A stretch of 64,000 nt of DNA from Paenibacillus tianjinensis (GCF_017086365.1 NZ_CP070969.1:5208001-5272000); one strand, 5' to 3'. Shown: positions 52,766 to 62,195, counted from the stretch's first letter. Numbers and translations are program-made. The notes: generated from the letters alone by a model not told the origin.

Positions 52766-53383
52766 TTAATCGCGGGCTAGCTTGTTCAATGCTTCTGCAA
52801 GAAACTCAGGCGTTACGTTCTCCGAATCTCCGGCATCGTAGAGCCCGCGGAGCTGATTGTCCCGGTCCACCAGTCCAATGAGATTGGCGTGGGCGAAATT
52901 ATCCTTGTTGTCCCCATAGATGAGAACTTTGAAGGAATCCGCCGCAAGCTTACGGACTTGCTCCTGATCTCCGCGCAGAAAATACCAGCCGTCATAATTA
53001 ACATGGAAGCGGTCAGCGAATGTTTTGATAGCCTCACGCGTATCATTCTTCGGGTCAAAGGATATGGAGATAAATTCCACGTCTTTACCGAAGCTGCCGT
53101 TCTTTTCCAGCAAATCCTGGGTTTCGGACAGCATGTACGTAGTTATGGGACAGACATCCGGACATTCCGTAAAAAAGAAATAGACCAGCCGTGCCTTCCC
53201 CTGCGTATCGGCCAGCGTGACCTGCTTTCCATCCACATTCTCCAGAGAGAAATCCTGTACCTCCCCGATCACCGGCAGTTTACTTTTGGCGAAGCTCAGC
53301 GAATTGACTGCTAAATAAACCGCCAGACCCAGCGCAATTAGCAGCAGCAGCCAGGTCCATTTGTAGCGTTTCAAGGTATGCAC
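52766..53383 (-). CDS. SCO family protein (cytochrome oxidase copper chaperone)
   Basis: A 205-residue SCO1/SenC protein with one N-terminal membrane anchor and a thioredoxin fold. Copper ligands Cys in FTECPDVCP and a His late in the protein (FAHANLIGLVD) are present. It loads the CuA centre of cytochrome c oxidase on the outer face of the membrane. The GTG start lies behind GGGGGAGAGACACCT, 17 bases after ctaB. Confidence 0.93.
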   Translation of the reverse strand: MHTLKRYKWTWLLLLIALGLAVYLAVNSLSFAKSKLPVIGEVQDFSLENVDGKQVTLADTQGKARLVYFFFTECPDVCPITTYMLSETQDLLEKNGSFGKDVEFISISFDPKNDTREAIKTFADRFHVNYDGWYFLRGDQEQVRKLAADSFKVLIYGDNKDNFAHANLIGLVDRDNQLRGLYDAGDSENVTPEFLAEALNKLARD

Positions 53384-53400
53384 AGGTGTCTCTCCCCCTC

Positions 53401-54324
53401 TTAACCGTGAATCGTATTCAGCACAAGCACGATCAGACTGACTGTCAGGTAATTAATGGAGAAAAAGAAATTCTTCTTGGCCCAGGCATCATCATCCTTC
53501 GCCTTGAAACCGGTCAGAGTTAAATACAGCCACACCAGGGATAAGCCCGCAGATATAATGAGGTAAAAAATTCCGGCGTAATCGTACATGTACATCAGCA
53601 CCGGAATAGGCAGCAGCAGCGCGACATAAGGAATCATCTGAAACTTGGTCCGCCGGACTCCCTTAACTACGGGCAGCAGCGGAAAACCTGCCGCTCTGTA
53701 TTCTTCCTTGCGGCGGATGCCAAGCGCCCAGAAATGGGGCGGCTGCCACAGGAACAGCATGGCGAAGAGCAGCCAGGCCCCGAGATCCACTTTGCCTGTA
53801 ACCGCTACATACCCGATCACGGGAGGCATTGCTCCGGATATTGCTCCTACTGAGGTACTCCATGTAGATGTTCTTTTAAGCCAAAGCGTGTAAACTACTA
53901 CATAAACAAACATGCCGACAATGCCGAACAGCCCGGCGAGCACACCGCAGAAAGCAAACAGCACAGCCAGACCTGCAATACCAAGCCCGATTGCATAGAG
54001 CAGTACTGTGTTCGGCTTAAGTCTGCCGGTCGGCAGTCCGCGTTCGCGGGTCCGCTCCATCTTCATATCGAGGTCGCGGTCAAAGTAATTATTGAACACA
54101 CAGGCTGAAGCCATCACCAGCATTGTTCCAAGCAATGTCAGTATTAATCTGCCGTATTCTACATCCCAGCCCGAGGCCACCCAGTATCCTGCAAAAGCAG
54201 CGATCAGGTTAGAGCGGATGATGCCCGGCTTCGTTACCGTAATGAAATCACGCCAGCTGGCGCCTTCCCGGGGCGACTTGGCGGAAGCAGCTGCGGAATC
54301 GGAATATCTCAATTGATTGTCCAC
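53401..54324 (-). CDS. ctaB: Protoheme IX farnesyltransferase (heme O synthase)
   Basis: A 307-residue UbiA-family prenyltransferase with about eight helices and the Asp-rich motif NNYFDRDLDMKM. Makes heme O from heme B and farnesyl-PP for the oxidase. Starts at a GTG behind AGGAGGAACACCATAC. Operon with sco, both serving cytochrome oxidase assembly. The 259-base divergent region before yfhP contains A+T-rich sequence only. Confidence 0.95.
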   Translation of the reverse strand: MDNQLRYSDSAAASAKSPREGASWRDFITVTKPGIIRSNLIAAFAGYWVASGWDVEYGRLILTLLGTMLVMASACVFNNYFDRDLDMKMERTRERGLPTGRLKPNTVLLYAIGLGIAGLAVLFAFCGVLAGLFGIVGMFVYVVVYTLWLKRTSTWSTSVGAISGAMPPVIGYVAVTGKVDLGAWLLFAMLFLWQPPHFWALGIRRKEEYRAAGFPLLPVVKGVRRTKFQMIPYVALLLPIPVLMYMYDYAGIFYLIISAGLSLVWLYLTLTGFKAKDDDAWAKKNFFFSINYLTVSLIVLVLNTIHG

Positions 54325-54583
54325 GTATGGTGTTCCTCCTTCTAAGGGACTTCTAAGCGATCCGTCGGAGTTTAAGAATGGTTACTTCGTTCTTAATTGA
54401 GAATGTTATCCACCCCGCTGTTAACTTTATCATAACAAACCGGGAAAGACTTTGACAATCATTGACCAAGATGTTCATCAATTTGACAATTGCGTGACTA
54501 AATTCATTCTCTTCCCTTAAATAAGTCAGTGTAAAATTGGGTAGTTATTAATAGGGAACTTCCGTACAAAGGAGATCTGACCA

Positions 54584-55588
54584 ATGGATACTGCAACACA
54601 TTTTGTAATGGGCCTCGGACTCGCCGGACTTTCTTTCGTTGATCCTGCCGTGGCCTCACAGCCGACGCTGGCTGGTGCTGTTATGATCGCCACAGTACTG
54701 GCTTCTCAAGCCCCGGATGCCGACACTGCGCTGCGTCTGAAGAACAACGCCCTGTACATCCGCAATCACCGGGGAATCACCCATTCTCTGCCCTTTCTGC
54801 TGCTCTGGCCGGCTCTGATTACGCTTGTTATCGGGCCGATATTCGGATTTACAGATCTTCATAACCTGAGTCATATTGCTCTCTGGAGCTTCATCGGAGT
54901 TGCCGTCCATGTGTTCTCAGATCTGTTCAATACCTATGGAACTCAAGCTGCACGCCCGTTTACGGAGAAATGGATTGCCTGGAACATTATCCATATCTTT
55001 GATCCATTTATCTTCGGCAGCCATGCGGCCGCGATTATTCTCTGGATCAGCGGGATTATTCCTCCGGCCCCCTTGTTTATCATTCTGTATATCTGCGTGG
55101 CCGTGTACTACATCTGGCGGACGCTTGTGCACGCTCGGATTACACGCAACATCAAAAATAAGGATGTGCACCACGATCCGGGTGACCGCTACTTCGTCAT
55201 CCCTACGATCTCGCCTTCCCGCTGGAATGTAGTTAAAGCCAAACCGGATGGCAGCTACAATGTCGGTTTACTGAATGGCGGGCGTCTCGAATGGTTTAAG
55301 CATGCGGTGTGCTCCACTCACCCCGCTGTAGAGCATTCCAAGTCACATCCGGATATTCAGGCCTTTCTTTATTTTACCTCCTACGCCGTAGCCGAGGTCG
55401 AAGAACTGACCTCTGGTTATATTGTACGCTGGGGGGATGTGCGTTATTTACACCGCAAGCAATTCCCTTTCGTGGCGGTGCTCGTGATGGACGGCCAGTA
55501 TCATCCGCTCAATACCTATGTGGGCTGGCTCAGCAGCGAGAAGCTGGACGAGCGCTTTGCGATTGATCCCGGCTCGATGAAGCTGTAG
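54584..55588 (+). CDS. yfhP: YfhP/YdjM family membrane-bound metal-dependent hydrolase
   Basis: A 334-residue membrane protein with the family pattern THFVMGLGLAG, SQAPDADTALRLKN, YIRNHRGITHSLPF and HVFSDLFNTYGTQA, which supply His and Asp for a metal centre as in PAP2-like or DUF457 hydrolases. Four or five helices then a 150-residue soluble C-terminus. Substrate unknown. Start behind AAAGGAGATCTGACCA. Confidence 0.88.
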   Translation: MDTATHFVMGLGLAGLSFVDPAVASQPTLAGAVMIATVLASQAPDADTALRLKNNALYIRNHRGITHSLPFLLLWPALITLVIGPIFGFTDLHNLSHIALWSFIGVAVHVFSDLFNTYGTQAARPFTEKWIAWNIIHIFDPFIFGSHAAAIILWISGIIPPAPLFIILYICVAVYYIWRTLVHARITRNIKNKDVHHDPGDRYFVIPTISPSRWNVVKAKPDGSYNVGLLNGGRLEWFKHAVCSTHPAVEHSKSHPDIQAFLYFTSYAVAEVEELTSGYIVRWGDVRYLHRKQFPFVAVLVMDGQYHPLNTYVGWLSSEKLDERFAIDPGSMKL

Positions 55589-55611
55589 CTCTGGAGCAAA
55601 TGAAACAGCCG

Positions 55612-55654
55612 ACAAAGCAGTGGTCCTCCCGTAACCGGAGGATCACTGCTTTGT
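55612..55654 (+). terminator. Terminator after yfhP
   Basis: ACAAAGCAGTGGTCCTCC pairs with GGAGGATCACTGCTTTGT with few mismatches, followed by TGT. Confidence 0.8.
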
Positions 55655-55797
55655 TGTATCCCCTCTTGACGCCTGGCGCAGCTTCAGGCACAATCACCAT
55701 AAAGCGTTTTCACCTATTGATCACGTCAAAGAAAACCCGCAGCGCGGGAGCGCTACGGGTTCATTCACTTGCTAGTATAGAAAGGAAGGCTGCATGT

Positions 55798-55992
55798 ATG
55801 GGTAAAGGTCTGTCACTCTGGTTCGCAACCTCATCAATATTGATTCTTACAGCCGCCTCCATCTGTATCAGCTATAATATCTGGCTGGCACTGCTGCTGG
55901 GCGTTCTGTGTGTTCTCAACATCGGCTGGGGGTTTATCCTGAAAGCCCGGCTTAGACGCAAACAGGAGAACAGTAGACAGCAGTCCTCTTAA
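55798..55992 (+). CDS. Small two-helix membrane protein
   Basis: A 64-residue protein with two hydrophobic helices (LWFATSSILILTAASICI and WLALLLGVLCVLNIGWGFIL) and a basic, Gln-rich tail. ATG at 55798 follows GAAAGGAAGGCTGCATGT. Its end overlaps the convergent trpS by four bases. No family recognised. Confidence 0.6.
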   Translation: MGKGLSLWFATSSILILTAASICISYNIWLALLLGVLCVLNIGWGFILKARLRRKQENSRQQSS

Positions 55993-56978
55993 CGGTAAGG
56001 CAGGAAGCCCATCCGCTCCTTAACTCCAGCCAGAGTCTGGGAAGCTACATTGCGGGCGCGTTCCGCCCCCTCAGCAAGGATGTCACTGAGGGTGCCGGAG
56101 CTGCGGATCTCATGATACCGCTGCTGCAGCGGCTCAAGCGTAGCTACCAGGACCTCACCAAGATCCTTCTTGAAGCCTCCGTACATTTGGCCTTCATACT
56201 TGTCGGCAATCTGCTGCAGACTCATGCCGGAGCACTCGGCATAAATGCTCATCAGATTGCTGATTTCCGGCTTGTTCGCCGGATCGAACACAACCTCACG
56301 GCCCGAGTCGGTTGTCGCACGGCTGATTTTTTTGCGGATGATATCCGGTGTATCCAGCAATGCGATATAGCTGCCGGCGTTTGGATTGCTTTTGCTCATT
56401 TTTTTGCTGGCGTCATCCAGCGACATGATCCGTGCACCCACTTCTGGAATATAAGGCTCAGGAACAGTGAAGAAATCTCCAAACCGGTGATTGAAGCGGC
56501 CCGCCAAATCACGGGTTAATTCCAGATGCTGCTTCTGGTCTTCCCCAACTGGTACCAGGTCTGCATTATAGATCAGGATATCCGCGGCCATCAGTGACGG
56601 ATACACGAACAATCCCGCGCCGACAGAGTCTTTGCCGGAGGATTTGTCCTTGAACTGTGTCATGCGCTCCAGCTCACCCATGGCGGTCAGCGTAGTTAAG
56701 ATCCAGCCCAGCTCTGCGTGCTGAGGCACATGCGACTGCATGTAGACATTCGAGATTTTCGGATCAATGCCGGCAGCCAGATAAAGCGCCGCTACCGATT
56801 CCGAATTCTCGCGGAGCGCTGCAGGATCCTGGGCGACCGTGATGGCGTGCAGATCCACCACCATGAAGAAACATTCGTGCTCATTTTGCAGTTTTACGAA
56901 ATTCTTAATAGCACCGATATAATTGCCCAGTGTAAGTGAACCGCTGGGCTGAATGCCTGATAATACTTTTTTAGCCAT
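55989..56978 (-). CDS. trpS: Tryptophanyl-tRNA synthetase
   Basis: A 329-residue class Ic enzyme that charges tRNA-Trp. HIGH-like motif SGIQPSGSLTLGNYIGA at the N-terminus and KMSKS-type ASKKMSKSNP near 195. ATG at 56978 (MAKKVL) follows GGAGGCAGGTACTATT; a longer frame to 57035 would run into the leader. Preceded by a Trp-specific T-box. Confidence 0.97.
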   Translation of the reverse strand: MAKKVLSGIQPSGSLTLGNYIGAIKNFVKLQNEHECFFMVVDLHAITVAQDPAALRENSESVAALYLAAGIDPKISNVYMQSHVPQHAELGWILTTLTAMGELERMTQFKDKSSGKDSVGAGLFVYPSLMAADILIYNADLVPVGEDQKQHLELTRDLAGRFNHRFGDFFTVPEPYIPEVGARIMSLDDASKKMSKSNPNAGSYIALLDTPDIIRKKISRATTDSGREVVFDPANKPEISNLMSIYAECSGMSLQQIADKYEGQMYGGFKKDLGEVLVATLEPLQQRYHEIRSSGTLSDILAEGAERARNVASQTLAGVKERMGFLPYR

Positions 56979-57022
56979 AATAGTACCTGCCTCCATCAAT
57001 TTTTTCCACTTTCCGTGAACGC

Positions 57023-57285
57023 AAAAAGGTCCCACATCCGCAAGGGACGTGAGACCGTGGTGCCACCCTTATTCGCCGTTTGGACATTTCTCAAAATACC
57101 CTCCAAACAGCCTTAACTTCCGTTAACGGGGAAGAACCGTCCGGTCTACTTAGGCCTGCTGCCTGTTCAAACACGGCGCTCGAGGGTCCATTCAGTCAGG
57201 AGTGTCCCACCGGTTCGCATCAACCACCGGCTTTCTGAAGGTGCACTTTCCGCTTACTTGTCCCTGTCATCACATTGTCATCATA
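57023..57285 (-). promoter_or_regulatory. T-box leader (Trp) of trpS
   Basis: Minus strand: AAGGGTGGCACCACGG is the conserved T-box motif, followed by a terminator (GGTCTCACGTCC with GGATGTGGGACC then TTTTT, 57023-57056). In stem I the sequence CTGAATGGACC offers a UGG specifier codon at 57188-57190, matching Trp. Uncharged tRNA-Trp should stop termination. Confidence 0.95.
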
Positions 57286-57298
57286 TCTTAATGCATTC

Positions 57299-57327
57299 AT
57301 CATAGAGCGATACAGAGAAGTTGTCAA
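57299..57327 (-). promoter_or_regulatory. Promoter of the trpS leader
   Basis: TTGACA and TATGAT with a 17-base spacer on the minus strand. Confidence 0.85.
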
Positions 57328-57414
57328 ATCGCCTAACCACGGGTACATAAATCTGTTATGATAAGGATATTCGTGTTCTTTGCGATCAAGTTAAGTTAAA
57401 GGAGCAAATCTCTC

Positions 57415-58389
57415 ATGAAACAGGTGACCAAAGGGCAGTGGGGCGGTTATGATACTTATATTCTGCATAGCCGCGAGCTGGAAGTCACGCTTTTGCCGCG
57501 GCTTGGAAACAACGTTATTTCCTTATGGGACCACAAGGAACAGCGGCAAATCCTGCGCAGGCCTGATGAAAGTGACTTAGCTTATTATATGCAGAAGCCA
57601 TACCATTTCGGCATCCCGCTTTTAGTTCCCCCCGGGCGCATACGCAAAGGACAATTTGAGTTTGAGGGCATCCGGTACCAGTTCGATCAGAATACAGCTG
57701 AATATAACCATATTCACGGCCTGCACCGGACGCAGTCCTGGTGTGTGAGCGATATCGAAGAAGATGAAGAAGGCTGCGCAGTAACGACGGAATTCAATAC
57801 TGCAGACGATGCCCACTGGATGGGGCAATTCCCGGAGCCGCTGCGGCTTGAAATGACATTCCGGCTTCAGGATGCCCGGCTTCAGCAGACGCTGAAGGTT
57901 ACTCATTTGGGGTCTAACAGCATTCCTTTCGGAATTGGATATCATACCTGGTTCATGATCGATGGTGAACCGGAGCGCTGGAACCTGAGAATGCCGGTTG
58001 AAAGCATCTACGAATTGAGCCCTGAGCTGCTGCCGAGCGGCAAACTGCTACCTCTACGGGCTTTGGATTCCTTAAATCAGGGAATGAACCTGGAGGGTGC
58101 GGATCTGGACACAGTATTGAGAATTGGAGATGGACAGCCGGTAGAAGCTCTGCTGATGCGCGAAGACGGGTACGGGATTCGCTATACTGCGGACAAAGCG
58201 CATTTCCGCCACTGGGTGGTTTACACCAAAGGCCCGGCGGAACAGTATTTGTGTGCCGAGCCCTATACCTGGCTGCCGGACGCGCCAAACCTTCAGCAGG
58301 ATGATTCCTTCACAGGGTTAATTACACTGAACCCTGGTGAAACACTGACTTTGCCGTGCAACCTAGAAATGATCTATCCTAAGCTCTAA
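57415..58389 (+). CDS. Aldose 1-epimerase family protein
   Basis: A 324-residue GalM-like mutarotase. Key residues fit the family: His in HGLHRTQSW, His in GIGYHTWF and the acidic LCAEPYTW near 270 (general base region). Interconverts alpha and beta anomers of a sugar; exact sugar unknown. Start ATG after AAAGGAGCAAATCTCTC. Monocistronic. Confidence 0.9.
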   Translation: MKQVTKGQWGGYDTYILHSRELEVTLLPRLGNNVISLWDHKEQRQILRRPDESDLAYYMQKPYHFGIPLLVPPGRIRKGQFEFEGIRYQFDQNTAEYNHIHGLHRTQSWCVSDIEEDEEGCAVTTEFNTADDAHWMGQFPEPLRLEMTFRLQDARLQQTLKVTHLGSNSIPFGIGYHTWFMIDGEPERWNLRMPVESIYELSPELLPSGKLLPLRALDSLNQGMNLEGADLDTVLRIGDGQPVEALLMREDGYGIRYTADKAHFRHWVVYTKGPAEQYLCAEPYTWLPDAPNLQQDDSFTGLITLNPGETLTLPCNLEMIYPKL

Positions 58390-58429
58390 ACTTCATATAA
58401 TTACCATCCTTAAAACCTTCTGATCTCGT

Positions 58430-58459
58430 GCATGATTTCTTCTCCTTGCGCCCATACTA
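58430..58459 (+). promoter_or_regulatory. Sigma-G-type promoter of the SASP gene
   Basis: GCATG and CATACTA, 18 bases apart, match the forespore sigma-G pattern (gnATR, cAnnMTA). It is 31 bases before the SASP start codon. Confidence 0.65.
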
Positions 58460-58490
58460 TCTTCACAACGGACGAAGGAGGTGAACAAAC

Positions 58491-58724
58491 ATGGGTCAAG
58501 CAGGTCAACAAGGTCGTGGAAGCCGTTCCAATAACCTGGTCGTTCCACAAGCGACTGCAGCGCTGCAGCAGTTGAAATATGAAGCAGCACAAGAGCTTGG
58601 TGTAACGATTCCTCAAGATGGTTACTACGGTAACTATACTTCCCGCGAAACAGGTTCTTTGGGAGGATATATCACCAAACGTCTGGTACAACTGGCAGAA
58701 CAACAACTGTCTGGTCGTTCGTAG
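58491..58724 (+). CDS. Alpha/beta-type small acid-soluble spore protein
   Basis: A 77-residue SASP. The family core is complete: [25 protein letters not shown] and [16 protein letters not shown]. It coats and protects spore DNA from UV and heat and is degraded on germination; the GPR protease site region is around LKYEAAQE. Ribosome site GAAGGAGGTGAACAAAC is very strong. Confidence 0.97.
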   Translation: MGQAGQQGRGSRSNNLVVPQATAALQQLKYEAAQELGVTIPQDGYYGNYTSRETGSLGGYITKRLVQLAEQQLSGRS

Positions 58725-58784
58725 TAGCCTTATTTTAAGTGGATTTATCCGGCAGGCTAATACCTGATACGGAGTAGTTTTTCG

Positions 58785-58825
58785 GCCCGTCTATCGCTTC
58801 TTGCCGAAGCGTAGGCGGGCTTTTT
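58785..58825 (+). terminator. Terminator after the SASP gene
   Basis: GCCCGTCTATCGCTTC pairs with GAAGCGTAGGCGGGC, followed by TTTTTGC. Confidence 0.88.
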
Positions 58826-58849
58826 GCTAAGGGGTAATCTATGTATAGC

Positions 58850-59263
58850 TCAGCCGAAATATTGATCAGAAGCATCCCCGGAATGCGGGACTTTCGGTGC
58901 GCGGATCATCAGATTGGCCATATTGTAATTCGACTCAAGAATTGCATCGACAACCACCATTCCCTGGCGGACCGCAAATTCATAGCTGATCTCGCCGTGT
59001 GTCCAGCGCCGTTTGTATTTGAGGCTCTCCAGCGCCATAAGCCGGAACGAAGATTGCTGGCCGGAGCTGAGTCCATCAGGCTCTGCTATAATTGCACCAC
59101 CGCGGCCGGACAGCGGATTATGGCGGATACCAAACTTGCCGATGACATTATTCCTGATTTGCATAAAAACCGTGCCGGAATTTAGCCCTGACAATTCCTC
59201 CTGCAGTTCCTTAAACACTAAATCCACCTGTCTCGCTAGCGAGAGTTGTTCCGTCCGTAGCAT
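58850..59263 (-). CDS. Uncharacterised protein with repeat-controlled ribosome site
   Basis: A 137-residue soluble protein (LRTEQLSLARQVDLVFKELQ..., then RGGAIIAEPDGLSS, YEFAVRQGMVVVDAILES). No family recognised. ATG at 59263 sits behind TTTTAGGAGGAACAAT. Two and a half tandem hairpin repeats lie upstream. Confidence 0.7.
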   Translation of the reverse strand: MLRTEQLSLARQVDLVFKELQEELSGLNSGTVFMQIRNNVIGKFGIRHNPLSGRGGAIIAEPDGLSSGQQSSFRLMALESLKYKRRWTHGEISYEFAVRQGMVVVDAILESNYNMANLMIRAPKVPHSGDASDQYFG

Positions 59264-59278
59264 ATTGTTCCTCCTAAA

Positions 59279-59430
59279 AGTTTTGTTAGCAATGCTTCTC
59301 TGCTTATTCTTCGTACAAAACTCGCTTCGGAAGCATAACTTAAGTTTTGTTAGCAATGCTTCTTCGCTTATTCTTCGTACAAAACTGGCTTCGTAAGCAT
59401 AAACTTAAGTTTTGTTAGCAATGCTTTTTC
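59279..59430 (-). repeat. Two full and one partial tandem hairpin elements
   Basis: Arms AGTTTTGT/ACAAAACT (coding-strand sense) recur at 59279/59315 and 59343/59379, with a third left part at 59408; the unit is about 64 bases. The first copy abuts the ribosome site of the 137-residue gene. The remainder of 59431-59630 is A+T-rich without features. Confidence 0.88.
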
Positions 59431-59635
59431 ACTTGTTCAGTTTTTGCAGAAAAACACCTTCACATTTATGTCTAGCGGGCCTTATATAAGGCTTTAGGCT
59501 CATTATAGGATACTAAATTCAGCGCCACAACATTATTCAACATAATTGGGTGAATATCCCTATAAATGCGCAATTTTCATTATCGATAAATAGAATTCCC
59601 GTTATATAACGACTATTTTCGACAAATAAGCAGTC

Positions 59636-59663
59636 AAAAAAAGCCCCTAAACAGGGGCTTTTG
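59636..59663 (-). terminator. Terminator of pepF
   Basis: AAAAGCCCCTGTTTAGGGGCTTTTTTT on the minus strand: an eight-pair stem with a T-run. Confidence 0.9.
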
Positions 59664-59736
59664 CGCGTTCACACATAGTTTTGGCATTATAAACCATTAT
59701 TCAAAAAAAATGAATTGTCTAACTTTTGACAAACAT

Positions 59737-61536
59737 TTAAGCAAATTGCTCGGTCATCCGCAGAAATTCGTTAATATCTTCAACAATCAAATCGACAGCT
59801 CCCTGCCAGAAGTCCGGCTTCTTAAGATCAACGCCTAGATGTCTCAAGACCAGATCCTCCAGTGTCATCACACCGGTATCCCGCAGCAGGCTATCATATT
59901 TATCAGCAAACGATGGACCTTCTTGCAGGGCTAACCGGTACAGCCCCGTACTGAACATATACCCGACAGTATACGGGAAGTTGTAGAACGGTACATCCGT
60001 GATATAGAAATGCAGCTTGGACGCCCAGAAATGCGGGTGATATTCAGACAGGACCCCGCAGAAGGCTTCCTTCTGGGCTTCTTCCATCAGTGCCGACAGT
60101 TCTTCGGCGTTAACCAGACCTTCTTTGCGCTTCTCGTAGAAACGGGTCTCAAACAGGAAACGGGCGTGGATATTCATGAAAAAGGCAACGCTGTTCTGAA
60201 TTTTTGCTTCAAGTAAGGCTAGCTTCTCATCAGCTTCAGTGGATGCCTTCACCTGAGCATCGGCTACAATCACTTCGGCAAAAGTCGAGGCTGTCTCCGC
60301 GACATTCATCGCATAGTTCTGATTGAACAGCGGCTGGTCATCGAGCAGGAAGGAGTGATAGGCATGGCCCAGCTCGTGCGCCAGTGTCGAAACATTGGAA
60401 GGCGTGCCGCTATAGGTCATAAAAATGCGTGATTCCTTACTCTCGGGGAAAGATACACAGAAGCCGCCTGGGCGCTTAGCCGGACGGTCTTCGACCTCAA
60501 TCCAGTTATTGTCGAAAGCATGCTCGGCAAAATCCGCCATCCTTGGACTGAATTTGCGGAATTGCGTTACAATGTCTGCTGCTGCTGCTTCATAAGGAAT
60601 TTTGCCGGAGGATTTGCCGACCGGTGCATCAACGTCGACCCAGGACAATGCATCCTTGCCGAGAACCTTGGCTTTCCGCTGCAAATACGATACAAGTGCA
60701 GGTTTGTTTCTGGTAATTACATCCCACATCATATCCAGGGTGGCACGTGACATCCGGTTGATGCCAAGCGGTTCCTTGAGCACATCATCCCAGCCTCTTC
60801 CCTTGTACAGCTTCAGGCGGAAGCCTGCCAGATGATTGAGGGTGTCGGCACTGTAATCCGCAGCAGCAGCCCAGGCCTCTTCCCATTTCCGGAACATGGT
60901 CTCACGTACACTCTCGTCGTCATCACTCAGCTTGTTGAACGCTTGACCGACAGACAACAGCTTCGTTCCGTCTTTGTCTTCGAAGGGAATCTGGATCGAG
61001 CCTACAATCGTCTCATAATGCTCGCTCCAGCCATGGTAGCCGTCTACGGCAAGCTCCAGCGCAAGGCTCTCCAGCTCCGGGCTCATCTTCTCACGGGCCA
61101 GGTCACGGCTTTCACTTAGTACGAAAGAGAGCGGTGCGATCTCAGGACGGGCCATCCACTGTGCCCAAACCGCGTCTGATGTCTGGCGAAGTACACTGTC
61201 AAACTGCGAGCTGACCCCCTCGAACCCGGCGCGCAGCCCTGTTACTTTAGAGGACAGCCGGACAGCTCCTTTGTCCTGCTGATTCTGGGCACCCAGACAG
61301 CCGGTAAATTCCGCTGCCTGGGTCAGGCGGCCGGCACAGCTCTGCAGCAGCTCAATTACGCCATCCAGCGCTGTGGTAGCGTCTGCGTCAGCAGGAGATT
61401 CTGCACCAGCTACCTGCTTGCGCAAAGACTCAATATCCGCTTCGAGCTTCTTAAGAAAGTCCTCAAATTGGGGAGAGGATGAGCCTCCCGGAAAAATAGA
61501 ATCCAAATCCCAGGTTAACGATATCGGTTGTTTCAT
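59737..61536 (-). CDS. pepF: Oligoendopeptidase F (M3 metallopeptidase)
   Basis: A 599-residue zinc peptidase that cleaves short peptides in the cytosol. Zinc motif H387-E-L-G-H391 in LAHELGHAYHSFLL, with a downstream ligand Glu in ETASTFAEVIV. ATG at 61536 behind GGTGGAAATCA is preferred over an in-frame upstream ATG lacking a ribosome site. Monocistronic. Confidence 0.95.
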   Translation of the reverse strand: MKQPISLTWDLDSIFPGGSSSPQFEDFLKKLEADIESLRKQVAGAESPADADATTALDGVIELLQSCAGRLTQAAEFTGCLGAQNQQDKGAVRLSSKVTGLRAGFEGVSSQFDSVLRQTSDAVWAQWMARPEIAPLSFVLSESRDLAREKMSPELESLALELAVDGYHGWSEHYETIVGSIQIPFEDKDGTKLLSVGQAFNKLSDDDESVRETMFRKWEEAWAAAADYSADTLNHLAGFRLKLYKGRGWDDVLKEPLGINRMSRATLDMMWDVITRNKPALVSYLQRKAKVLGKDALSWVDVDAPVGKSSGKIPYEAAAADIVTQFRKFSPRMADFAEHAFDNNWIEVEDRPAKRPGGFCVSFPESKESRIFMTYSGTPSNVSTLAHELGHAYHSFLLDDQPLFNQNYAMNVAETASTFAEVIVADAQVKASTEADEKLALLEAKIQNSVAFFMNIHARFLFETRFYEKRKEGLVNAEELSALMEEAQKEAFCGVLSEYHPHFWASKLHFYITDVPFYNFPYTVGYMFSTGLYRLALQEGPSFADKYDSLLRDTGVMTLEDLVLRHLGVDLKKPDFWQGAVDLIVEDINEFLRMTEQFA

Positions 61537-61665
61537 TGATTTCCACCATTCCTTTGCTATCATTTGGTTTTCTTTGTATTTGGCCTGAAGCCATGGTAAA
61601 GTGAATTACGAAAAGCGTGGCGCCAGCGGCTCCACAGCTAACATTAAACTTAGGAGGGCTGCAAC

Positions 61666-61848
61666 ATGAAACCACTGCAAATTTCACCGGAAACAGCGAT
61701 CACCCTATCCAAACAGCTGGGCGTTCCCCTGGAACACTTGATGCATATGCCTCAACATATTTTGCTGCAAAAAATCGCCGAATTATCCAAGAAGCAGAGT
61801 GAAGGTACTAGCGGAACAGAGGCATCACCTGAGAAGGGAACCGAATGA
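61666..61848 (+). CDS. yycC: YycC-like small protein
   Basis: A 60-residue protein. KPLQISPETAITLSKQLGVP and LMHMPQHILLQKIAEL match B. subtilis YycC, a conserved protein of unknown function. Ribosome site TTAGGAGGGCTGCAAC. Its stop overlaps the next start (ATGA). Confidence 0.8.
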   Translation: MKPLQISPETAITLSKQLGVPLEHLMHMPQHILLQKIAELSKKQSEGTSGTEASPEKGTE

Positions 61849-62075
61849 TCCCTTTCAGCCATACCTGGCCTTATGACATTATTTATGGTGACCTGTATGT
61901 ACAATATTGTCCATTCTGCAACGAGGAAAATGTGCTTTTGCCGATGAAGCCGAAGGAATTGCAGCTCGTGCGCGACGGCAAAAAAAAGCTGCTGGTTTTC
62001 CCCTGCTGCAGTACAAGCCCAACGGTCATCGATAATGACGCCGACTATCTGCTGTTTGACCGTGTTGTCCGCTGA
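61845..62075 (+). CDS. Small protein with possible zinc site
   Basis: A 76-residue protein with YCPFCNEENVLLPMK and a later FPCCSTSP: two Cys pairs that could hold one zinc ion. Translationally coupled to YycC by the ATGA overlap, so likely partners. Family not recognised. Confidence 0.75.
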   Translation: MIPFSHTWPYDIIYGDLYVQYCPFCNEENVLLPMKPKELQLVRDGKKKLLVFPCCSTSPTVIDNDADYLLFDRVVR

Positions 62076-62127
62076 GTTATCGGAATAAACAACTCAATAA
62101 TACCGCTGTTAACAAGACAGCTGCTAT

Positions 62128-62166
62128 AAAGCGCAAAAGAGGGCTCGCTCTGTTTTGCGCTTTTTT
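62128..62166. terminator. Terminator between convergent genes
   Basis: AAAGCGCAAAAGAG pairs with CTGTTTTGCGCTTT, followed by TTT. Confidence 0.8.
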
Positions 62167-62195
62167 GTCTGCACATACCTGCACTCCGCTATCGG

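Noticed and set aside
59279..59430. CRISPR array
   Set aside because: Only two and a half units, unit length 64 without unique spacers, and the same element occurs singly elsewhere; it is a dispersed hairpin repeat.
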